Below, one piece after another: positions 11,525 to 22,700 of a stretch of DNA of 64,000 nucleotides (the first letter of the stretch is position 1; each line of letters starts with the position of its first letter). Under the pieces are notes generated by a model. The model was not told where the DNA came from and made no database searches. It saw nothing but the letters and a program-made list of their open reading frames with translations. The stretch is from Archivesica marissinica. Taxonomy: Eukaryota; Mollusca; Bivalvia; Venerida; Vesicomyidae. The translations under genes were made by a program, and so were the position numbers. The stretch spans positions 9,676,015-9,740,014 of the forward strand of contig CM026400.1 of assembly GCA_014843695.1 (NCBI GenBank), read 5' to 3'.

Positions 11525-12520
11525 GGTTAAACCCTTTCCCCACATATAAGGGCCCCTTGAACCCATTACTAACACCCCATACATTACCAATACCCCATAC
11601 ATAACCAATACCCCATACATTACCAGCACCCCATACATTACCAATACCCCATACATAACCAACACCCCATACATTACCAACACCCCATACATAACCAATA
11701 CCCCATACATTACCAATACCCCATACATTACCAATACCCCATACATAACCAATACCCCATACATAACCAACACCCCATACATTACCAGCACCCCATACAT
11801 TACCAACAACCCCATACATTACCAACACCCCATACATAACCAATATCACATACATACCACACCCCATACATTACCAACACCCCATACATAACCATATCAC
11901 ATACATTACCAATACCCACCCCATACATTACCAACACCCCATACATTACCAACACCCCATACATTACCAACACCCACCCCATACATTACCAACACCCCAT
12001 AGACTACAAACACCCCATACATTACCAATACCCCATACATTACCAGCACCCCATACATTACCAACACCCCATACATTACCAACACCCATACATTACCAAC
12101 ACCCCATACATTACCAACACCCCATACATTACCAACACCATACATTACCAACATCCCATACATTACCAATACCCCATACATAACCAACACCCCATACACT
12201 ACAAACACCCCATACATTACCATCACCCACCCCATACATTATCAACATCCCATACATTACCACACCCACCCCATACATTACCAACACCCACCCCATACAT
12301 TATCAACACCCACCCCATACATTACCAACACCCACCCCATACATTACCAACACCCACCCCATACATTACCAACACCCACCCCATACATTATCAACACCCA
12401 CCCCATACATTACCAACACCCACCCCATACATTATCAACATCCCATACATTACCATGCTACATCATACTGTTTCGATAGCTAAATGGTTATCGTATGTAT
12501 GAAGATATAGTCAACATCGT
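11525..12520. mobile_element. Remnant of TTAA MITE family D, split by a satellite
   Basis: The left part is ttaaaccctttccccacata. The right part, after the array, is gatagctaaatggttatcgt and atgtatgaagatatag, both colinear with family D. The array unit resembles the family-D segment ccattaccaatacgacatac that lies between these two parts. Confidence 0.65.
11568..12462. repeat. Minisatellite, about 18-bp unit (accccatacattaccaac)
   Basis: About 50 units with variants cataacca, cagcacc and acccacccc. It contains long open frames such as a repeating GNVWGVGYVWGI pattern, which are by-products of the unit. Confidence 0.95.
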
Positions 12521-13477
12521 ACATGCGGCAACCTTTATTACGTGATTTTTTTTATTATATGACCATCATAAATCCCGCCTAAACAGTTTTACTGTACAAA
12601 TACATTCCATTAAACAATTTTTTCATTATGCGACCAGCGACCTCATAAATCCAGCACATCGGGTAAAATGATATCTTTTAAAAGACCTTGTATGAAACTT
12701 GACAAAATTACCCTTGACCATCGGGCATTTTACACCCGTCTAAATTAGCGCATGCATTTACACACAACGCTTCATCACCTGTTGAAAAAGCACTCTACGG
12801 ATTTGACCAACTAGTTTATTTCAATAATTATACATATTGCTTGCATTTCTGGAAAGGCCCGAATTATTAAAAAAATTCCAAGAAATAAAGAAGTTATGTC
12901 TGGACGGCATGCTTTCCGTTATTTCCGAATGGTACATACAGATGGCACCGGTTTTACGCATCGCGCTTGAATCATATTTGTAACACTTCTCAAATTAAAC
13001 GGACGTCGCTAGATTCTATATGGACCAACTGAGAAATGAAATAGAAAGGTCCCTCATTCACATGTTTTTATTTTCAATATTTGGGAGCATGTAACAATAC
13101 ATGGCCAATTGTTTGACACAGATCATTCGAGACGATTTAACAGAATAAATGGCAGGTATTTTCTCTTTTCAGTCTTTGTGCCTCTAGTATTTGCTTCCCA
13201 TGAAGTCAGTTTTGCATTAAGCCGACTGAGAAGTCATCATTATGAATGAGTGTATTTTCCGATATAACCAATCCAAACGACGCATTGCATTTGGTGCGGT
13301 CCATGAGTTATGGGAATTCCAAACACATTTATAAATATTTTGCGTGCTCGACAGTACGCACGTGTTATCAATACACATATTATACAACTAGGCCATGGAC
13401 TGTCATTGTTGAGAGAATTAATCCTTTATCAGATGTACAGTAATAACGGAAGCCGTGTAATATATACGAAGGTGTAG
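12521..13477. other. No gene seen
   Basis: Mixed-composition sequence without a supported exon. A 65-codon open frame near 13,250 has no family resemblance. Confidence 0.6.
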
Positions 13478-15030
13478 TTTATGAGGTGATGTTTACGAGG
13501 TGTAGTCTATGAGGTGTAGTTTACGAGGTGTAGTTTATGAGGTGTAGTTTACGAGGTGTAGTAGTTTATGAGGTGTAGTCTATGAGGTGTAGTTTATGAG
13601 GTGTAGTCTATGAGGTGTAGTAGTCTATGAGGTGTAGTAGTCTATGAGGTGTAGTAGTCTATGAGGTGTAGTAGTCTATGAGGTGTAGTAGTCTATGAGG
13701 TGTAGTAGTCTATGAGGTGTAGTAGTCTATGAGGTGTAGTAGTCTATGAGGTGTAGTAGTCTATGAGGTGTAGTAGTCTATGAGGTGTAGTAGTCTATGG
13801 GTGTGTGTTTGGGTGTGTGTTCGAGGTGTAGTAGTTTATGAGGTGTAGTAGTTTATGAGGTGTAGTAGTCTATGAGGTGTAGTCTATGAGGTGTAGTAGT
13901 CTATGAGGTGTAGTAGTCTATGAGGTGTAGTAGTCTATGAGGTGTAGTAGTCTATGAGGTGTAGTAGTTTATGATGTGTAGTTTATGAGGTGTAGTCTAT
14001 GAGGTGTAGTCTACGAGGTGTAATCTATGAGGTGTAGTTTATGAGGTGTAGTCTATGAGGTGTAGTAGTCTATGAGGTGTAGTCTATGAGGTGTAGTCTA
14101 TGAGGTGTAGTCTATGAGGTGTAATCTATGAGGTGTAGTTTATGAGGTGTAGTCTATGAGGTGTAGTAGTCTATGAGATGTAGTCTATGAGGTGTAGTTC
14201 TATGAGGTGTAGTCTATGAGGTGTAGTTTATGAGGTGTAGTCTATGAGGTGTAGTCTATGAGGTGTAGTTTATGAGGTGTAGTCTATGAGGTGTAGTCTA
14301 TGAGGTGTAGTAGTCTATGAGGTGTAGTAGTTTATGAGGTGTAGTCTATGAGGTGTAGTCTATGAGGTGTAGTAGTTTATGAGGTGTAGTCTATGAGGTG
14401 TAGTCTATGAGGTGTAGTAGTTTATGAGGTGTAGTAGTTTATGAGGTGTAGTAGTTTATGAGGTGTAGTAGTCTATGAAGTGTAGTAGTTTATGAGGTGT
14501 AGTAGTCTATGAGGTGTAGTCTATGAGGTGTAGTCTATGAGGTGTAGTAGTCTATGAGGTGTAGTCTATGAGGTGTAGTCTATGAGGTGTAGTCTATGAG
14601 GTGTAGTAGTCTATGAGGTGTAGTCTATGAGGTGTAGTCTATGAGGTGTAGTCTATGAGGTGTAGTCTATGAGGTGTAGTCTATGAGGTGTAGTTGTCTA
14701 TGAGGTGTAGTAGTCTATGAGGTGTAGTCTATGAGGTGTAGTTTATGAGGTGTAGTAGTTTATGAGGTGTAGTAGTCTATGAGGTGTAGTAGTTTATAAG
14801 GTGTAGTAGTTTATGAGGTGTAGTAGTTTATGAGGTGTAGTAGTTTATGAGGTGTAGTCTATGAGGTGTAGTAGTCTATGAGGTGTAGTCTATGAGGTGT
14901 AGTCTATGAAGTGTAGTCTATGAGGTGTAGTAGTTTATGAGGTGTAGTAGTTTATGAGATGTAGTAGTGCATGAGGTGTAGTAGTCTATGAGATGTAGTA
15001 GTGCATGAGGTGTAGTAGTGTATGAGGTGT
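13478..15030. repeat. Minisatellite, 14/17-bp units (ctatgaggtgtagtagt)
   Basis: About 100 units of two lengths, differing by one extra agt triplet, in irregular order. Confidence 0.95.
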
Positions 15031-15303
15031 AGTTTTCAGACAGTCCTATTTTTCGAGCACTTGAATGCAAAAAATATTGTCTGGATAATTCTCAACGATG
15101 ATCAACAAATAAAACATTTTACAGTACTATGATATAATATACAATAATCATGTATCTCATGAAACATGGTGAATGGTATATCAACATATATTACCAACAT
15201 TTATACAGAGACCATTCCACTAAAAACAAAGTCCCTCGAGTGGTCTCTGAATACAATGTCGACTACATTAGTATATTAGCCTAAATGTCTATGTGGGAAA
15301 GGT

Positions 15304-15550
15304 TTAACCCATTTCATTCTGGATACCGTTCAAACAGTATTTGCAAAGAACATAGAGCCAGATCAACCGCCACGGAATGTTCCGTCTGATCGGGCTCTAT
15401 GCTGTTTGCTATTCAGATGATCTTGCTAAGACACTTGGCTATGTAGCAAACAACATAGATCCTGATCAGCACGCAGCGTCACGCTGCGGCTGATCTGGAT
15501 CTATGTTGTTTGCAAAAGCCTTTAAATGTATCCAGAATGAAATGGTTTAA
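15304..15550. mobile_element. TTAA-flanked MITE, family B
   Basis: 247 bp, the same length and ends as the copy at 7,190 (the right end is slightly changed to atggTTTAA). Confidence 0.9.
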
Positions 15551-15588
15551 TGGGTAATGTGGAAAACGTTCTTCATCAGTAACATATA

Positions 15589-15771
15589 TACAGTCCAACC
15601 TGTGTTAAGCAGCCAGTCAAGGGAATCACAGAAAGTGGCTGCTTAGCAAAGGTGGATGTTCGATAGAGGTTAATTTCATAAGGGAATTGTCATATTGGGA
15701 ATCTGGAAACTGGCTGCTTAATACAGGTTGGCTGCTTAATGGACACGACTGCTAACACAGGTTTCACTGTA
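15589..15771. mobile_element. TA-flanked TIR element (family T), Tc1/mariner/pogo-like MITE
   Basis: The ends TAcagtccaacctgtgttaa and cacaggtttcactgTA are inverted repeats bordered by TA. It is noncoding. The internal ctggctgcttaatacaggtt is shared with copies at 15.8 and 48.3 kb. Confidence 0.78.
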
Positions 15772-15785
15772 AATCATTTTACGAA

Positions 15786-16318
15786 TACAGTCAAACCTGT
15801 CTTAAGCAGCCAACCAAGGGAATAGCAGAAAGTGGCTGCTTAGCACAAGTGGCTGCTTAATAGAGGTCAAATGTATAATAAGAGAACATATTGGCAGGGT
15901 TCATTCTAGGTCAGAATGTTTGGGAGAAGTGAGAAAGCGCGTGATCGCTTCCTTAAATGGTGTTCTTTAATATACTTCTGCAAAATAGGGTTAAAATGCA
16001 CAGTACAACCATTAAATACAACATTTGAATAGAAGGAGTGCTTTATAATGGGCCAGTGTATCTTACTAGACAAAATTTTGTTTGAAAATCGTAAAAAATA
16101 TATATATATTTTTTTTTTTAGGGAGAAGTGGGGCCCCCAGAGGGCGAAGTCAGGGTCCCTAGGGCGACAATTTCGCCCACATCACCCTCTAGAATGATCC
16201 CTGATTGGGAATCTGGAAACTGGTTGCTTAATAGAGGTCAAATGTATAATAAGAAAACATATTGGGAATATGGAAACTGGCTGCTTAATAGGTGACCACT
16301 AACACAGGTTTGACAGTA
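15786..16318. mobile_element. TA-flanked TIR element (family T) interrupted by another element
   Basis: The ends are TAcagtcaaacctgtcttaa and acacaggtttgacagTA. A 309-bp CAGGG-ended element sits inside at 15,895-16,203. Parts of family-T sequence are repeated after the insertion. Confidence 0.78.
15895..16203 (+). mobile_element. CAGGG-ended TIR element (family G), nested
   Basis: 309 bp from CAGGGTTCATTCTAG to CTAGAATGATCCCTG. It is flanked by attgg on both sides, and the unoccupied family-T sequence aacatattgggaatctgg shows that exactly five bases were duplicated. It is noncoding. Confidence 0.88.
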
Positions 16319-16717
16319 TATCAAATGTTTCATTTTGTGCAGCAATTTGTTGGCTATTGTATCGTAGCATTTTTACACCTCGTGTTAAATACAAAAGAAT
16401 ACATTTGAAATCAACACTGCAATAATTGTCGAGCAGCAGTGAGAATTGGTGAATGTTTGAATTCCGGTAGGCTGGTAGAGATCCCTGTTCGTGCTTGCGC
16501 CATCACGGAGCGGTTTACAGGACACGCGAGAGTCAGACCATCCAATCAGCATGAAAAGATTGACAATTTTATGGAATATCTGTGCAAGAAAACAGAGGAA
16601 TTGCAGCATTTCATCATTCCACAGTGGAACATTTCGCACACATAGCCTTGTCATCTAAAACTGCAGTGTCCATACAAACGTCCATATAAAACAAACAAAT
16701 GGCGAACGTGCACGCTG
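16319..16717 (-). other. Probable UBE2Q 3' untranslated region
   Basis: Non-repetitive sequence directly after the stop codon. It carries open frames of 68-89 codons on both strands, but none resembles a known protein. It is bounded below by the TIR elements at 15.6-16.3 kb. The poly(A) site was not identified. Confidence 0.5.
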
Positions 16718-16749
16718 CTATCCATCTTCCTTCGGTGGCGTAAACCAAC
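16718..16749 (-). CDS. UBE2Q: UBE2Q terminal coding exon and stop
   Basis: 32 nt completing a split Gly codon, then WFTPPKEDG and TAG. This is the invariant C terminus of UBE2Q proteins (GWYTPPKEDG in vertebrates, with Phe here for Tyr). The acceptor is cattacag, at the edge of a roughly 1.1-kb, 26-bp-unit array whose units each contain a similar ttgcag|gttg. The following bases down to about 16,320 are presumably 3' UTR. No AATAAA was recognised there, so the transcript end is unknown. Confidence 0.93.
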
Positions 16750-19700
16750 CTGTAATGTAACAATATATACTGGTTAAAACAACCTGTAATGTAACAATAT
16801 ATACTGGTTAAAACAACCTGCAATATATACTGGTTAAAACAACCTGTAATGTAACACTATATACTGGTTAAAACAACCTGTAATGTAACAACATATACTG
16901 GTTAAAACAACCTGTAATGTAACAATATATACTGGTTAAAACAACCTGCAATATATACTGGTTAAAACAACCTGCAATATATACTGGTTAAAACAACCTG
17001 CACTATATACTGGTTAAAACGACCTGCTATACTGGTTAAAACAACCTGCAATATATACTGGTTAAAACAACCTGCAATATATACTGGTTAAAACAACCTG
17101 CAATATATACTGGTTAAAACAACCTGCAATATATACTGGTTAAAACAACCTGCAATATATACTGGTTAAAACAACCTGCAATATATACTGGTTAAAACAA
17201 CCTGCAATATATACTGGTTAAAACAACCTGCAATATATACTGGTTAAAACAACCTGCAATATATACTGGTAAAAAACAACATGTAATATATACTGGTTAA
17301 AACAACCTGCAATATATACTGGTTAAAACAACCTGCAATATATACTGGTTAAAACAACCTGCAGTATATACTGGTTAAAACAACCTGCAGTATATACTGG
17401 TTAAAACAACCTGCAATATATACTGGTTAAAACAACCTGCAATATATACTGGTTAAAACAACCTGCAATATATACTGGTTAAAACAACCTGTAATATATA
17501 CTGGTTAAAACAACCTGCACTATATACTGGTTAAAACCACATGTAATATATACTGGTTAAAACAACCTGCAGTATATACTGGTTAAAACAACCTGTAATA
17601 TATACTGGTTAAAACAACCTGTAATATATACTGGTTAAAACAACCTGTAATATATACTGGTTAAAACATCCTGCAGTATATACTGTTTAAAACAACCTGC
17701 AATATATACTGGTTAAAACAACCTGCAATATATACTGGTTAAAACAACCTGCAATATATACTGGTTAAAACAACCTGCAATATATACTGGTTAAGACAAC
17801 CTGCAATATATACTGGTTAAAACAACCTGCAATATATACTGGTTAAAACAACCTGCAATATATACTGGTTAAAACAACCTGCAATATTAGAATATTTGTC
17901 CTATCACGGCCTGCTTACCGATAAAAACTTTGCTATATTAATCAGTGCTTAATAAATCTTTTGTGACGTCATAACATTGTCGACGTCGTATGTTCACAGA
18001 TGGCATGATAAACTTCAGGTCATGAATATTGGGTAATCGACACTCGCCAATAATACCGGATATTTATCACCAGATTATGTTGTCAAAGTGGCTTCCCGTC
18101 TTATAAGCAAGTGATAAAAACAATGGTAAAATTTGTTGCTTTTTGTAAAAATCAATTTCTTCTGCCCATTGACCTCTTTTCAGATCCAATTTGATAAGAT
18201 ACTTTGTATAACTGAACTTACCAGTTAGTTTGTTTTAAATCCAATTTGATAACATACTTTGTATAACTGAACTTACCAGTTAGTTTGTTTTAAATCCAAT
18301 TTGATAACATACTTTGCATAACTGAACTTACCAGTAGTTTGTTTCAGATCCAATTTGCTAACATACTGTTCATACTTTTAATTACAATTAATTACAGTAT
18401 AACCTATAGAAAAAGCTTCATAAATTATTGTTGGGCATCAGTGCATTTTCCAAAAATCTAAAATGACTAATCTCTTCTGGAGGCGTCGCTCATATGGGCA
18501 ACCGGTAGTATGGGAACAGGCGTCGATATATTTTGCCTGGCGAGTCAAATAAATATATTTTAACACCGAGACTATTAATTGGGCCGTATCGAGTTTCTGA
18601 ACATATCAACGCCTGGGGAAACTGGCGGGGTTTCCCGTGAAATAATTAATCCTATTAATAGGCCTATTAGCACGTGACTTAAGTAATGACGTACTTGAAT
18701 CGAAAGCGAGGCACTGCAATGCTGATAAAACTATATAATTGGCCGCCATTGTTTACAGGTCAACGGAATGATAAATAGTTTTAAAAAGTACAATGTGCAT
18801 CTGATTTGACATATTTACTCAATATTTAAGTCGTCCTTAGTTCAATTATGCCGAATCGATCCATTACCATCTAAATGTAATATTTAAAATCCGCCATCTC
18901 GTCGATATAACACAGACACGGGAATATGTAAATGAGTCTACGGGAACATTCGTGTATATTCGGAAATGATCGTGCCTGTTCGGCGATTTCCGCCATCTCA
19001 TCGATATAACACAGAAACGGGACATTATATGTAAATGAGTCTACGGGAACATTCGTGTATATTCGGAAATGATCGTGTATAATTGTGCCTGTTCGGCGAT
19101 TTCCGCCATCTCATCGATATAACACAGAAACGGGACATTATATGTAAATGAGTCTACGGGAACATTCGTGTATATTCGGAAATGATCGTGTATAATCGTG
19201 CCTGTTCGGCGATTTCCGATAGAATTCCGTTTCTATATTTAGCAATATTGTCTTGTAGAGAAGAGTTGTCGTTCTTCAATCTACACCCTCAAAAAAGTGG
19301 GTGTAAGTAGATGGCGCTACGATCGGAAATCCAGTTTCCCCAGGCTGTCATTTGGCTAGAAGTTAAAAATCGACAGACTGGAACCCAGGCTAGGGCAACC
19401 GGTAGCGACGATAAATAAACGTAAAATACAACGAACATATCCGCTTGCCGTACAAGAGTCAATAGAGAAATCAAACTGAGTGAGAGTTGTTTAGTTCAGT
19501 TCAAGACATCCATCTTGCACTCATCCAATACTACTGTTTATACTTCTATATCTCATTTCTGCATATTCTATTCCAATTGCAATCATATTTTCTGCTACTT
19601 TCTCTAAGCCTGTCCGATTAGCGCAGTGATTAGCGCACTCGCTTTCTCACCAATGCAACCTGGGTTCGATCCTCGGACCGGGAAGTATGCGAGATGGTAC

Positions 19701-22700
19701 GGTGATCGCCAGATAAGACATGTGGGTTTTCTCCGGGTACTCCGGTTTCCTCCCACACGAATGATGACAAGTATGCTTTCATCTGCGCCAACGAGAGTAA
19801 TTAATAAGTTGAGAAAGTGCATTTTTTTATGATTTGACATAATTTACAAATTGTTTAATTAATTTGTTTCGTCTTTACTTCTGAGCGATTATTTTACATT
19901 TATTAATCATCGTTAACGGTTACTACCATATGAGCGACGCCTCCTGAAGAGATTAGTCATTTTAGATTTTTGGAGGATAGTGCAACGATACAGACATAGA
20001 CCCATTCCAGAATCTCCTCTGGTTCTTTTACGTGCATGGTGTAAAGCACCGACACGAGACCTCGGGTTAAAGTCCCATCTGAAAGACTGTTAATTTTATT
20101 AGGGTCAGAAGGTCCGTGTTAACAACTGGACTACAAACAATAAATAAAATATGGTAATTTAACAGTTTAACCCATTCAACACCAAGTAACTGACATGGAC
20201 TGGTCCATGATATTTTTAGACCAATAAATTAATAACAAAATTACATTTGAATCAGTTCATTTATCAAAATGGGTAATTTTTTTCCTAAAAATAGTTATAT
20301 TATTTGAAAAAAGTGCAGATCCTGATGAGACGGCTCGTCATGAGCCGGCTCATCTGGATCTACACTTTTTTGTAAGCCAATTTAGAGGTCTGTGGTGTTG
20401 AAAGGGTTAATACCAGGATAAAGCAATAAGTTACAGCATTTAGATAAGTATTTATGGTTTTAATGATAAAGGAAATCGCGATAGCGCAGTGGTAGAGCGT
20501 TCGCTTCAGGTGCGAAAGGCCCGGAGTTTGCACCAAGCTGTAACCGTTACGAATACGAGTGTGTCCTTAGGCAAGGAATTTAATCAAAGTACCGTATAAG
20601 GAATGAGTAGCGATTAATATAACGTTGTAAAAACATGTTTCACAATCGAGCTAAAATCAATTAGTGTAATACCCCACCCACCCCAAAGCAATAAACGGCG
20701 AAGGTCAACAGGTCGTTTCACCTGTATGTACTTATCAGAAGCAGCAACCAGAGTTTAGTTTATGAAGTAATTAATCAGTCGCAGGATTTGAGTGGCTTCC
20801 AGATTCTCAACCGGTTTTATACGCGTGTCTATGCAAAACACCAGTGATTTACGACTGGGCAACGTCATATATTTTAAATATGCTTAAATGTTACAGATGA
20901 GAAACTGGAAAGTTTAAGTCTTAATAAAGCATTCTTCTTCTTCTTCTTATAGTCTAGATGGTCGATCATGCGTACAGCCATTTTGGACTAGGTAATGACA
21001 TCGCTTTAACAATTTTGTAATCTCAAGAAATTAAATAGGCCTACAACAATGACCATCAATGGTGACTATACACCCAATGGTTACTGAGAAGATATTTGAA
21101 AATGTTCACAGACTGGCGGACGGACGGACGCATTGCTGTAACAATAGCTCACATTAGCTTCACCCCTTAAAGAGGATCGCGACCACTGGGTATTAAATCT
21201 GGTTTCCACTAAAACGAAGATCCACATATGTACGCTTTCATCCGCAATAATTGATGATTCCATGGTTACAAGACTACTAAAGAACTCGACAAACAACTTG
21301 GTATTTACATGGTATTTTCAAACCTATGTGGTATATTGGGTGTCGGTCACTCCTGTGTTAGCTCAGAGGTACGCAGTACTATACAGTCTACATAACAAAT
21401 GCTTGCGAAAAGATACTAAGAAGTTATTGAATCATTTAGAACTAAAAGTATAAGTAGAGTTGAACATTCTAGGAAATACAAAAGAAATACCATACTGTTT
21501 GCGCTTGTACTAACCATTTTTCTCGTGTATTTGTACAAGAGATTTGAAAGACTGTTGAGCTCGTACTAAACTATACTGGCTCTGAAATGGAAAACAATGA
21601 ATTAAATTGGCTCTGAAATGGAAAACAATGAATTAAATTGGCTTTGAAATGGAAAACAATGAATTAAATTGGCTTTGAAATGGAAAACAATGAATTAAAT
21701 TGGCTTTGAAATGTAAAACAATGAATTAAATTGGCTTTGAAATGGAAAACAATGAATTAAATTGGCTTTGAAATGGAAAACAATGAACTATATTGGCTTT
21801 GAATTGGGGAAAACAATGAACTGTATTGCCTTTGAATTGGGGAAAACAATGAACTATATTGCCTTTGAATTGGGGAAAACAATGAACTATATTGCCTTTG
21901 AATTGGGAAAAGGAAAACAATGAACTCTTGTTAGCTCTGCAGGGAATAAAAACTATTGATATGCAAATTTATCCCGCTCTATTAGCCAGCCAAGATTTTA
22001 AAAATATATATATAAATTAAGTAAGGTCGGAGACACTTGCTGCCTACATGGTGACGTGAACAAGTATCATAAAGTACAGATAAACCTGCTAATTAATGGG
22101 TGTGCTGTAAAGTATACATGAACAGTTAATTTCCTAACATGAATAATGTTAACCTTTCCCTCATAGAAGCACCTCTTAACGCCATTACCATTGCGACATA
22201 CATTGACCATGTAGTAGCCAAACCGATGTTCATAATAAAAGCCAGAATCTCATGTAGTCCCATTAATATCTATGGAGGTGGGATAGATATGGTGACTACT
22301 TATTCACTGCATGATAGCTAAATGGCTGTCGTTTGTATGGAGATATAATAGTATATTAACCTAAATCTCATGTAGTCCCAGTAATATCTATGGAGGTGGG
22401 ATAGATATGGCGACTACTTATCCACTGCATGATAGCTATACAACTGTCGTATGTATGGATATATAATAGTATATTAACCTAAATCTCATGTAGTCCCAGT
22501 AATATCTATGGAGGTGGGATAGATATGGCCACTACTTATCCACTGCATGATAACTAAATGAATGTCATTTGTATGGAGATATAATAGTATATTAACCTAA
22601 ATCTCTATGTAGTCCCAATAATATCTATGGAGGTGGGATAGATATGGCGACTACTTATCCACTACATGATAGCTAAATGGCTGTCGTTTGTATGGAGATA

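Noticed and set aside
16439..16645. 68-codon plus-strand frame as a separate gene
   Set aside because: It lies opposite the probable UBE2Q 3' UTR, has no recognised domain and no splice or promoter support.
20470..20540. Stand-alone tRNA gene
   Set aside because: The tRNA-like region is the head of a SINE with a family body and tail repeated elsewhere; it does not fold as a complete tRNA.
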